Below are positions 44,813 to 53,220 of a DNA stretch of 53,231 nt, in pieces; position 1 is the first letter of the stretch; every line of letters begins with the position of its first letter. Under the pieces are notes generated by a model. That model had not been told where the DNA came from, made no database searches, and saw only the letters and a list, made by a program, of their open reading frames with translations. The DNA lies in assembly GCA_002490315.1 (NCBI GenBank), contig DLKG01000086.1, positions 543 to 53,773 of the forward strand, written 5' to 3'. This DNA comes from Prevotella sp. UBA7594 (GTDB taxonomy: Bacteria > Bacteroidota > Bacteroidia > Bacteroidales > Bacteroidaceae). The translations under genes were made by a program, and so were the position numbers.

Positions 44813-44885
44813 CGCGGAGTGGAGCAGTTGGTAGCTCGCCAGGCTCATAACCTGGAGGTCGCATGTTCGAGTCCTGCCTCCGCAA
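44813..44885 (+). tRNA. Initiator tRNA-Met (CAU anticodon)
   Basis: A 73-nt cloverleaf with acceptor CGCGGAG/CTCCGC, anticodon CAT at 44846-44848, D-arm GAGC/GCTC and T-loop TTCGAGT. The unpaired C1-A72 end is the mark of bacterial initiators. The anticodon stem CCAGG/CCTGG has AGG:CCU in place of the usual GGG:CCC. The T-stem GCATG/CCTGC contains a U-C mismatch. CCA is not encoded. The integrase gene begins 137 nt downstream, so the 3' end is the likely attachment site. Confidence 0.93.
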
Positions 44886-44888
44886 CAA

Positions 44889-44933
44889 AGAATGTCCGAA
44901 ACTGTCTTGATAACAAGAAGTTGCGGACATTTC
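44889..44933 (+). terminator. Hairpin just after the tRNA
   Basis: AATGTCCG (44891-44898) pairs with CGGACATT (44924-44931), and inner AACTGTCTTG/CAAGAAGTT pairs with one bulge. It may end the tRNA transcript. It lies in the part likely brought in with the element. Confidence 0.6.
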
Positions 44934-44996
44934 TCGTATATGGTGATTCCGGATTCGGACACCAGCACAGACTTGGATAGTTTAATAACATTGGTT

Positions 44997-45009
44997 GGCA
45001 GGAGTCGAA
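44997..45009 (-). repeat. Inverted near-copy of the tRNA T-arm
   Basis: On the minus strand TTCGACTCCTGCC, 12 of 13 bases identical to TTCGAGTCCTGCC of the tRNA (44866-44878). It lies just before the integrase start. It could be a binding site of the integrase or an old junction. Confidence 0.5.
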
Positions 45010-45021
45010 CAATGTAAAAAA

Positions 45022-46185
45022 ATGTATTCAAAAGCTAAAAATTTATTATCGAGTAGAGAAATAATAGGTTATACCCTTCCACGACTACACAAGGGTAAAA
45101 CTTGCTATGTAGACTTCTTCGCCTACGATCCTACTTTAGGAGGAATGAAGCGCAAGAAATACATGCTCGACAAGTACCACGACCGCGAGGAACGCGAAAA
45201 GATGGCCACGCTCCTCATTTTTAACCTCACACAGAGACTTATTGCCGGATGGAACCCGTTTGTCAATGCCGACAAGACGAGGCAATACACCGAACTGGAC
45301 ACGGTGTTCAGCAGATATATTGCCTACACTGAAACGGCAGAGAAGAAGGGTATACTCAAGCCGAAGACAGCCACCGACTACCGCAGCCGTCTGAACCAGT
45401 TGCGCATCTACATCGAGGAGAACGGCGTGAGGATAAAGTATGTGTACCAGTTTGACAGTGTGTTTGCGGTGGACTTTCTCGACTACCTTATCCTCGACAA
45501 GGATTTGAGCGCGAAGTCGCGCAACAACTACCGCACATGGCTGTCGGCATTTGCCACATGGCTCGTAGACCGGCAATACATTGAGAAAAATCCTATTGAG
45601 AATATACATATGCTGCGCGAGGACGAGAAGCTGCGCTCCGCATTGGATGCGAAGAATCTGCGCAAGGTGAAGGAGTGGACCTCGAAATACAACCCTTCGT
45701 TTTATCTTGCCTGCATGATGGAATACTACACATTCATACGACCTGACGAGCTGCGCTACATAAAGATTGGCGACATATCCATAAAGGAGCAAAGCGTATA
45801 TGTGTCGCCCAATGTGGCGAAGAACCGCAAGGGGCAGGTCGTTGCACTTAACGACACTGTGCCGAAGCTGATGATTGAGCTGAAGATATTCGACCACCCG
45901 TCGCAAGACTATCTCTTTGGCGAGGAAATGACACCAGGACCAAAACAGCTTTATGTAAACCGCTTCCGTCAGGAGTGGAACAAGATGCGCAAGGCGTTGG
46001 GATTTCCTGCTGCATACCAGTTCTACTCTCTGAAGGACTCCGGCATACGCGACCTTGCCAATGCCGAGGGCATTGTTGTGGCGCGTGATCAGGCACGGCA
46101 CTCAGACATATCGGTGACGAACAAGTATCTGAAGAGGCCGAAAGTGGCGCACGAGGAGACGAAGCACTTTGTCGGGGAGCTATAA
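45022..46185 (+). CDS. int: Tyrosine-type site-specific integrase
   Basis: Recombines phage and host attachment sites. It is 387 aa from ATG 45022; the TTG nine codons upstream lies inside the T-arm-like repeat and is not preferred. An arm-binding N-terminal domain (about 1-85) is followed by a SAM-like core-binding domain (about 90-195) and the catalytic domain. Arg240 sits in FIRPDEL, the beta-hairpin lysine in KNRKGQVV, His360 in ARHSDISVTNKY with Tyr369. The usual HxxR box reads Y335-S-L-K338, a change seen in some Bacteroidota integrases. Its stop overlaps the 3' end of the opposite-strand tail gene by 6 bp. Confidence 0.9.
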   Translation: MYSKAKNLLSSREIIGYTLPRLHKGKTCYVDFFAYDPTLGGMKRKKYMLDKYHDREEREKMATLLIFNLTQRLIAGWNPFVNADKTRQYTELDTVFSRYIAYTETAEKKGILKPKTATDYRSRLNQLRIYIEENGVRIKYVYQFDSVFAVDFLDYLILDKDLSAKSRNNYRTWLSAFATWLVDRQYIEKNPIENIHMLREDEKLRSALDAKNLRKVKEWTSKYNPSFYLACMMEYYTFIRPDELRYIKIGDISIKEQSVYVSPNVAKNRKGQVVALNDTVPKLMIELKIFDHPSQDYLFGEEMTPGPKQLYVNRFRQEWNKMRKALGFPAAYQFYSLKDSGIRDLANAEGIVVARDQARHSDISVTNKYLKRPKVAHEETKHFVGEL

Positions 46186-48093
46186 TATCTCGTAGAAGTA
46201 GCCGGTCTTCAGACGGCTGATGCCCTCGCCCGACACCTCAAGCTCCACTTTCTGACAGATGAAGCGGCGGTTGTGGAAGATATAGATTTTGGAAGGGTCA
46301 GGGATGTCGTCGGTGAGAAACTTGATACACAGGAGATTGTGGGAGTCGACGTCGATGCCAGATGAGGGCTGTCCAATAACACTGCCGTCATATCTTACGT
46401 GAGCGAGCCCATGCAGAATATTTAGAGAGAGTGAAGCGGTTTCGTTCTCGCCGCTCCATTCTGGACAAGCCCGGAAGTCGGAGTAGGATACGGGGTAGCG
46501 ACACCGCGTGTCTTCTCCGTCGAGACGATTATAGAAGAGCGTTGGCTTTTTGGTCTTTAGGTTGAATACATTGTTACTTGCTATGAATATAGACAATTTA
46601 TCGTCGTTTTCCTGCTCTTCTTCGTCAACGTCTTCGGCGCCTCCCTCGATTGCCTCTTGCACGGAGCAGTACGAGTCGCCGTCGTCATCGGTAAATGACC
46701 CGTTAATGTCAGGAGAATCGTTAGGTATTGACGGAACGACGACGTAGCCATCGGCAAGCAGATAGCCTTCTAGTTGTCCAATCTCAGGTTTGGCGTGCCC
46801 TCTCATTATCCTTGCGATGGCAACCGGCACGATATTGACGCTGATACTGGAGTCGGAATTGCGGTCGCGCACGATTGGACTAAAGAATCCGCATTTGACA
46901 AGGTGTTCCCATTCTTTTCCGCTGTCGTCCCAATTGGCAGCGGTATTGGCATAGAGGTAAAAAGTGCCTTGTGTTTTGAATATTGTACGACGTTTCATTT
47001 TGTCGCTCATGCCATTAAAGTCTTGCAACAACTCCGCCATACTGTTATATTCCTTGATGTCGAAAACTTTCTGTACGTCGGCAGGTATGCAGTCGCTCCA
47101 TGAACGTTCGGTGGAACTGTCGAAGCTATAGTCAATATTGGAAGTGTAGATGGACTCCACTGAGTCTTCGTCGTACTCGCAGGAGTACTCCGCAACACAC
47201 TCGTATGTGACATTTTCGCTGTTGTATTCATCGTCTATAGGGAGGATATCTACGACCATGTCTATGTCATCGAAGATTAACGCCACATTCATGAGTTTTG
47301 ACACTTCGTCGAGAAATTTATATACAGTCCAGTGCGGTAGAGCTTTGGCTGGGTCGGTGGTTTGCCTTGCGTTGGCTATGTAAAGGCGTCCGAAGACGGA
47401 TGTGTCAAAGCGGAAATTCACCTGCTTGTAGCCCTCCGATTGCAGTGTTCTTGTGAGCACGTGTTGCAGCGATGGCTGTATGGCGATGTTGTGCATTGTC
47501 ATGCGTGCACCGAGTTGTCCGTTGGAGTTTGGTATGCGGTAGAGAGGGAAGCGGATATCGTTGACGAAGCGGTCGTTGGTTTCATCCCAAACCGGGTTGA
47601 ATATGCCAGTCAGGCATCCGACGCGCGACGAGTTGTCGAGCGTAATGTAGATTTTGCCAGGCAGTTGCGAAGGCTTGAGCGTATCGGGGTGCATTGTGCT
47701 GTCGAGACCATAGACGCTGTCGCCGTCGATATCGTAGTTGATGTTGTCAATGAAATGCTTTTCAAACTTTGAGTTGTACTTGATACGCGATTTGCCACCG
47801 ACTACCTGCAGTTTGACTGTTGTGTCTGAGACGGAGGTGACAGTACCTTTACCAGATATGAAAAGCCGGCCTGCGGCATAGAGCTTGCAGTCGTCGAAAG
47901 CTGCAATGCGCTTGCTGACATCGAAGCGGTGGATATTGCCGAAGAGCAGCTGGTTGGCATGGATGGACATGGGGAAAGAGATGTCGTAGGTGTAGGAACC
48001 TGAGTCTTGGATGTACGGGTTATTGAGCGTAACCTTTATTTTTTCTTCAGTGGCGGGATAGGCCACCTTTTTGTTGATAACACAAGTGATCAT
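46180..48093 (-). CDS. Phage tail-associated protein, probably distal tail or hub component
   Basis: Family not recognised with certainty. It is 637 aa with no signal peptide. Beta-rich throughout; an acidic low-complexity stretch (about residues 485-505, GGAEDVDEEEQENDD) interrupts it. It is directly downstream of the tape measure gene (12 nt gap), the usual place for distal tail, baseplate or hub proteins in long-tailed phages. The N-terminus MITCVINKKVAYPATEEKIKVTLNNPYIQ reads like a tail component that starts with a strand pair. Function is position-based inference. Confidence 0.55.
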   Translation of the reverse strand: MITCVINKKVAYPATEEKIKVTLNNPYIQDSGSYTYDISFPMSIHANQLLFGNIHRFDVSKRIAAFDDCKLYAAGRLFISGKGTVTSVSDTTVKLQVVGGKSRIKYNSKFEKHFIDNINYDIDGDSVYGLDSTMHPDTLKPSQLPGKIYITLDNSSRVGCLTGIFNPVWDETNDRFVNDIRFPLYRIPNSNGQLGARMTMHNIAIQPSLQHVLTRTLQSEGYKQVNFRFDTSVFGRLYIANARQTTDPAKALPHWTVYKFLDEVSKLMNVALIFDDIDMVVDILPIDDEYNSENVTYECVAEYSCEYDEDSVESIYTSNIDYSFDSSTERSWSDCIPADVQKVFDIKEYNSMAELLQDFNGMSDKMKRRTIFKTQGTFYLYANTAANWDDSGKEWEHLVKCGFFSPIVRDRNSDSSISVNIVPVAIARIMRGHAKPEIGQLEGYLLADGYVVVPSIPNDSPDINGSFTDDDGDSYCSVQEAIEGGAEDVDEEEQENDDKLSIFIASNNVFNLKTKKPTLFYNRLDGEDTRCRYPVSYSDFRACPEWSGENETASLSLNILHGLAHVRYDGSVIGQPSSGIDVDSHNLLCIKFLTDDIPDPSKIYIFHNRRFICQKVELEVSGEGISRLKTGYFYEIL

Positions 48094-48105
48094 AGCGATA
48101 TTTTT

Positions 48106-51100
48106 TTAGGCTCTTGATTGGAGTTTGTGGAAGCGGTCGAGGTTGCGTGCTATGCCTCGCTCACCGTCGATGTAGCACTCGGCGTGGATGCCGTCGGCGA
48201 GAATTGACGACAAGCGGTCGATGACATCGCGTGCATCGGTGAGAGTGGCGTTGAGTGCGGAGTTGTCGGTAGTGACATTGACCGTAGGAGCAGAGACAAC
48301 CGCAGCGGAGCCTTGACCCAATGAGCGCGAGATGTCGGCAGCGGTGAGCGACGACACGGTGTTGTTGCGCTGCGCCTCGTCGATAAGGCGGAGAGCCGGT
48401 AGCACCTGCGGATTGTTGACGGCACGGTGATTAGCCACGAACTCACCCTCATGCACCACTCCTGCCTCGCGGCGGTAGCTTGTACCGCCAGTGAAGCCAC
48501 CCTCGTAGTAGCCAGCCTCCTGCGCCTTCTGCTGCTTCTTGATAGTCGCCACCTGAATGAGACCGGCGGCAGTGGCTATGCCGGCGGCAATAGGTGCAAG
48601 CACCATGTTGGCAGGATAAGGCACGCCCTGCATGGCGGAACTGTAGGCGGCAATGGCAGAGATGGCAGTCTGGGCAATGGCCTGGGCAATCTGCATGGTA
48701 GCCTGCTTGCGGGCATACTTGGTCTTAATCTTTGCCACCTCCTTCTCCTTCTGTTCTTCAAGTTTCTTGGTCTTGGCGGTATTGCCGGAAGCTGCGTTGA
48801 TGAGCTTCTCATACTTCTTCTCGGTGACAGTAACCTCATAATCTGACTGTGCCGAGTAGTAGGACGACATGGCACTCATGAGCGGCGATATGGCATCCAT
48901 AGCAGCCTGCATCTTGGAGACAATGCCGTTGCACATCCCGGCAGTGGCATCGCCCATTGCCGCCATAGCCTCCTCGTGGGACACAAGACCCTCCTGCTCC
49001 ATCGACTTGATGTTGTCGATAGTAGACTTGTAGATGTCGATGTCGGAAGTGACGAGAGAAGTAATGCCCTGCCCCGTAGGATGGTCGTTGGAATACTTCG
49101 CCTTGGCATTGTTGGATGCCGTGTTGTAGGCCGACTGTGCGTTGGCACGGAACTGCTCACCACGGGAATTCTTGAGGTTATCTGCAGACTCCTGCTCGGC
49201 ATAGTGAAGACGGATTTGCTTGAGCATCTGCTGGTATTCCTGCTCCTTGAGAAGACCTTTTTCATGCAATAAGTCAAGACCACGGAGCGTTATGCGCTCC
49301 TGCTCCTTGACATCCTTAGTTGTCCATTGTTCCCGGTATTGTGAAAGCAATTCGGCATAGTGTTGCTGAAGATAAAGTTGGTGTTCATTCTCGCGTTGTG
49401 CCATCTCGTGGCGAGCATCGAGCCACTCCTGCGAGCCCTCTTTAAGAGCCGCGATACGGTCGGCAAGCGCAGACATATCAATCTCGAAAAGCCGCTCGTT
49501 AAGAGCCTCTTCGTCGTGGTAGACATTGGAGTTGGAGTCGTTGTAGTCGCGGTTGGCAGCCTCCACCTCACGTTGGCGGTTAAGCTCAATGTCAGAGATT
49601 AAAGCCTTGGAATGGTCGTCTTCACGTTTGCGCTGCTCGTCGGCAATCTTCTCCTGCCACTGACCGTATTCAGTACCATACTTCTTGTAGATAGCCTCCA
49701 GAGCCTGGTAACCACGCACGGCGATATCGTGTTGACTGTCGAGATATTCGGTGTATGACTTCTTGCCCTGCGAATAAGCGAGAATATTATTAGCCTGCTC
49801 CTGATCAGTCTTGTCCTTTGCAGCCTTAACCTCAGCTTGATAAGCAGCCCTGGTTGCAGCCTTCATCTCGCGCTCATGTTTCTTGGCTGCAGATTCCCTT
49901 GAAGCATTGCCAGTATTTTTAAGCCCAGCCGAGCCGACTGGTGAAGTATTGGGATTCCAATCGGTGGAGACTCCAGAAGAGTCGTTGCCACCTTTAGCCA
50001 TTAGAGCGTTGAACTGCTTTGCCACCCCGACATTCTTTTTAAGATAGACATTGATGTTCTGTATGCGTGACTCTACGATAGCTGCACTTTGCTCCGATTC
50101 ACGCACGGCATCGTTCCATTGTTTCAGCTCATTGTGTTTGTTGATGTTAGCTTGAGTGGCAACCTTCTGGCCGGTTGGCAACATAACACCAAAGCTCGTG
50201 TATATGGTTTGGTCTTGTGTGGCATTATAATAGTCGGGATGCCGGTCGATCTCAGCCTGGACAGCCTTGGCAGAATGTTTATGTCTGGCAATCTCCTGGT
50301 CGAGGTCGAACTTCTTGCCCTGCAGTTCAACCATCTTATTGTACAGAGCCTGAGCCATAGCAGCATCGTTGAGGTTGCTGATATATTTTCTGATGGCGAT
50401 GTTGTTGGACTCCATAAGCCTTGCCTCGTTGTTGAGATTGCGGTGATAGCCAGGCACTATTTTTTCAAGCGCAATCATGGCACGCTTCTTCTCATCGTAA
50501 CTGTAAGCATTGGAGTTGACAACATTGGTAAGTTGCATGACGCGCGTTTTCTCCTCGGCAATGCTTTGGTTGGCCTCCTTCTGCGCATCGACCATATCTT
50601 TATGAGCCGCCCGCATTTTCTTGACGGCAAGCTGGTTCTCGTAAGCCGCCTTGTTATGGTCGCGAATAGCCTTTGCCAGATAGTAGATGCCAGCTCCGAG
50701 AGCGAGCACAGCGGTGAGCACAGCCGCGTAAGGATTGGATATGCTTGCCGCACGCATGGCATCCATAGCAGCCTTGGCCTTTTGCAGTTGACCGGTAAGT
50801 AAATAGTAAGCTATCTTGACAGAGTTGACCGCCACTGCCTTAGCCTTGTTTAAGGCAATGCTTGTGGCATCGTAGGCATTGAGAATCTTACTCCACGCTG
50901 CGTTGATTTTAACCGCAACCGCTTGTGCTTTGTAGACAAGCGTTACTGCAGCGATGGCAACGGCAAGCGTGGCGAGCGTGCCAATATGGCTCTTGGTGAA
51001 TATGATGAGTTGATAGAGAGTCTTGACAAGTATGGCCGAGGTACTAATAGTGTATTTAACCACGGGCTGCAACTCCTTGCCAAGTTCAATGCTAAGCTCC

Positions 51101-52731
51101 ATGAACTTTTTCTTTGCCATGTCGAGTTGAGCCTGCTCTGAAGTCATCTGTGTGTTGAACTCATTAATGACCGACGTGCCTTGTTCATAAGCGCGGTTGG
51201 CAATATCCTGCGCGTTCTTGATGTCGCCGAGTTTATCGGCCATGACAGAGAATACGGCTACACAACGCGAGCCATCCATGCCCATCTGGTCGAACATAGG
51301 CGCGAGCGACTCGAAGCCTCCCTGCTTCTTCATTGCGCCAAAGAACTGAAGCAATGCTTCGTTAGCGTCGTTTTTGAGAAGGTCAGAGAACTCCTTGACA
51401 CTTTTGCCGGCAAGAGCGGCAAACTTGGCAGGCTCCTGATACATCTTGGCAATGAGGTTCTGCATGGCAGTAGCGGCAGCCTCGTCTTGCTGCATATTCT
51501 GGTCGAGCACTGAGGCAAAGCCCATTATTTGCTGTTGTGTGAGTCCGGCCTGCTTGCCCACGCCGGCAAGACGCGCTGTGAAGTCTACAAGATAGCCAGC
51601 CGACGCGCTGCTGCTCTGCGCAAGTTCGTTGATTACAGAACCAGTAGCAAGCATGGCCCCGCGCAAGCCTTTGGTTTTGTCATCGCCAAACATCTGTGCA
51701 AGTTTGCCGATGTTCTTAACAGCATCGTCGCCAAGATCATCGCCAAGAGCCACATTAATTTTATCTGCGGCATCAACAAAATCCTCGACAGCCTCCTTGG
51801 AAGTGATGCCGAGCCGCCCGGCATCGCCCGCGAGTTGGTTGAGCTTCTCTCGTGGAGTGCGCGTGTCCATGCGTTTGAACGACTCGTTAAGATCCTCCAC
51901 CTTATCCTTGGCAAGGCCAGTGTATTTGATAACATCAACCATCTGTTCATCCATCTTGGCATAGTCGGCGGAGCATTTGCGAATAGTCATTGAAAGGCCA
52001 GTAATAGCACCTATAGCCTGAGTGATTGCACCCCAATTGACATTGAAGAAGTCTACAAACCTTGCCCACTTGCCTTTTGACTTCTCCTGCTCGGCATTGA
52101 TGGCTGCAATCTCCGCTTTGAGTTGTTTTGCCTTATTGGTAAGTACCTTGAACTCGTCGGAGTTATGGTCAACATCGCGTAGTCGCTCGTTTACGAGTTT
52201 CAAGGAAGTCTCAAGATCGCGGATGGATGCGCCACTGATGTTGTTGAGCGTGGCGTTGATAAGGTTGGTCTCTTCAACAAAATCCTTAGCCCGCTGTTTT
52301 GCTTCGGCCATAGCAGTGTTGTATTGACCTATGGACGATGTACTGGCTTTCTTTATTTCATCCATACGTATGCGGCACAGGGTGAGATAGTCATTAAGAA
52401 TCTTGTAATCGCCAGGGTCGGTTACGCCCTTCATGGCGCGTTTTACGCTGCGCACAGCTTTCTCCACGTCGCCAAGTGACGCAGAGGAAAGGTTGCTGAT
52501 GGTATCAATGGTTGTTGAAACGTTGGAACTGTAAGCCTTCAGACTGGCTTCGGCGGCCTTGATTTGCTTGTCAAACTTGTTGATGTCCTTGACAAGAGAG
52601 GTTGGGTCTTTAAGAGCCGCCTCCTTTTTCTTCTTGAGGTCGTCGATTTTTTTCTGAAGAGCATCCATCTCATTCTTAGCCTCTTGGGTATTGAGGCGGA
52701 TGATGGTCTCGAAAGTTTGGGTTGTTGCCAT
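48106..52731 (-). CDS. Phage tail tape measure protein
   Basis: Sets tail length and serves in DNA ejection. It is 1541 aa. Residues 1-230 are coiled-coil-rich; about 240-560 match the TP901-type tape measure core (MDEQMVDVIKYTGLAKDKVEDL, PREKLNQLAGDAGRLGI, FAKLAGK-like AALAGKSVKEFSDLL). Hydrophobic segments lie near 575-600 and 660-690. A second coiled-coil region (about 960-1290) and the conserved end GGFTGGTSYRREAGVVHEGEFVANHRAV follow. By the usual scaling of about 1.5 angstrom per residue this would give a tail near 230 nm, so a long-tailed phage is likely. Confidence 0.93.
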   Translation of the reverse strand: MATTQTFETIIRLNTQEAKNEMDALQKKIDDLKKKKEAALKDPTSLVKDINKFDKQIKAAEASLKAYSSNVSTTIDTISNLSSASLGDVEKAVRSVKRAMKGVTDPGDYKILNDYLTLCRIRMDEIKKASTSSIGQYNTAMAEAKQRAKDFVEETNLINATLNNISGASIRDLETSLKLVNERLRDVDHNSDEFKVLTNKAKQLKAEIAAINAEQEKSKGKWARFVDFFNVNWGAITQAIGAITGLSMTIRKCSADYAKMDEQMVDVIKYTGLAKDKVEDLNESFKRMDTRTPREKLNQLAGDAGRLGITSKEAVEDFVDAADKINVALGDDLGDDAVKNIGKLAQMFGDDKTKGLRGAMLATGSVINELAQSSSASAGYLVDFTARLAGVGKQAGLTQQQIMGFASVLDQNMQQDEAAATAMQNLIAKMYQEPAKFAALAGKSVKEFSDLLKNDANEALLQFFGAMKKQGGFESLAPMFDQMGMDGSRCVAVFSVMADKLGDIKNAQDIANRAYEQGTSVINEFNTQMTSEQAQLDMAKKKFMELSIELGKELQPVVKYTISTSAILVKTLYQLIIFTKSHIGTLATLAVAIAAVTLVYKAQAVAVKINAAWSKILNAYDATSIALNKAKAVAVNSVKIAYYLLTGQLQKAKAAMDAMRAASISNPYAAVLTAVLALGAGIYYLAKAIRDHNKAAYENQLAVKKMRAAHKDMVDAQKEANQSIAEEKTRVMQLTNVVNSNAYSYDEKKRAMIALEKIVPGYHRNLNNEARLMESNNIAIRKYISNLNDAAMAQALYNKMVELQGKKFDLDQEIARHKHSAKAVQAEIDRHPDYYNATQDQTIYTSFGVMLPTGQKVATQANINKHNELKQWNDAVRESEQSAAIVESRIQNINVYLKKNVGVAKQFNALMAKGGNDSSGVSTDWNPNTSPVGSAGLKNTGNASRESAAKKHEREMKAATRAAYQAEVKAAKDKTDQEQANNILAYSQGKKSYTEYLDSQHDIAVRGYQALEAIYKKYGTEYGQWQEKIADEQRKREDDHSKALISDIELNRQREVEAANRDYNDSNSNVYHDEEALNERLFEIDMSALADRIAALKEGSQEWLDARHEMAQRENEHQLYLQQHYAELLSQYREQWTTKDVKEQERITLRGLDLLHEKGLLKEQEYQQMLKQIRLHYAEQESADNLKNSRGEQFRANAQSAYNTASNNAKAKYSNDHPTGQGITSLVTSDIDIYKSTIDNIKSMEQEGLVSHEEAMAAMGDATAGMCNGIVSKMQAAMDAISPLMSAMSSYYSAQSDYEVTVTEKKYEKLINAASGNTAKTKKLEEQKEKEVAKIKTKYARKQATMQIAQAIAQTAISAIAAYSSAMQGVPYPANMVLAPIAAGIATAAGLIQVATIKKQQKAQEAGYYEGGFTGGTSYRREAGVVHEGEFVANHRAVNNPQVLPALRLIDEAQRNNTVSSLTAADISRSLGQGSAAVVSAPTVNVTTDNSALNATLTDARDVIDRLSSILADGIHAECYIDGERGIARNLDRFHKLQSRA

Positions 52732-52739
52732 AAAAAAGT

Positions 52740-52771
52740 GCTACTTTTGGGTTGATGAGACCAAAAGTAGC
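52740..52771 (-). promoter_or_regulatory. Hairpin overlapping a -7 box at the tape measure start
   Basis: GCTACTTTTGG (52740-52750) and CCAAAAGTAGC (52761-52771) form an 11-bp inverted repeat with a 10-nt loop. On the minus strand the stem is followed by ACTTTTTT and then the ATG of the tape measure gene, giving a terminator-like structure. The same sequence contains TACTTTTG, a possible -7 box. Confidence 0.6.
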
Positions 52772-52815
52772 AATATAACAAATGGGGTAAAAATACTATT
52801 TCTCTACAATTCTGG

Positions 52816-53220
52816 TTAAACAGATGACGGAATAGAATCAATCTTTCGACAGAATTCTTCGTATATACTTTCAGGTTGTTTGTCGTCAGGGAAGTTTATA
52901 AAAATCGTGTATTGAGAACGGAGATTGGCAAGCTCTTTCTCAATAGCTCCCTTACGGCGCATATAATCACGCCAATTTGAATAGCTCCATCCTTTCTTTT
53001 TAGAGTATTCCGCCTCAATCGCCTCAAGCAGTTCACGTTGCTTTGCAAGATAATACTCACGGGGATTACGTTGATGCTTGAAGTCATAGACGATCTTATT
53101 GGGGTCTTCGGGAGCAGACACAATAGTAGTGTGTTTGCGAGACGGCTTGCGTGACCTTTGTACAAAAGCAACGGCAATGACGACCAGTATATAGGCGAAC
53201 AATAAGAAAAAAAGCATCAT
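52816..53220 (-). CDS. Small membrane-anchored phage-region protein
   Basis: Not recognised. It is 134 aa, with one N-terminal helix (about residues 3-19, LFFLLFAYILVVIAVAF) followed by a basic segment RSRKPSRKH and a soluble helical part with REYYLAKQRELLEAIEAEYSKKKGW. The N-out or N-in orientation cannot be fixed; positive residues after the helix favour a cytoplasmic C-terminus. It lies just upstream of the tape measure gene on the same strand, close to the window edge, and may be a tail assembly or unrelated phage gene. The start ATG at 53220 may have upstream alternatives beyond the visible sequence. Confidence 0.55.
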   Translation of the reverse strand: MMLFFLLFAYILVVIAVAFVQRSRKPSRKHTTIVSAPEDPNKIVYDFKHQRNPREYYLAKQRELLEAIEAEYSKKKGWSYSNWRDYMRRKGAIEKELANLRSQYTIFINFPDDKQPESIYEEFCRKIDSIPSSV

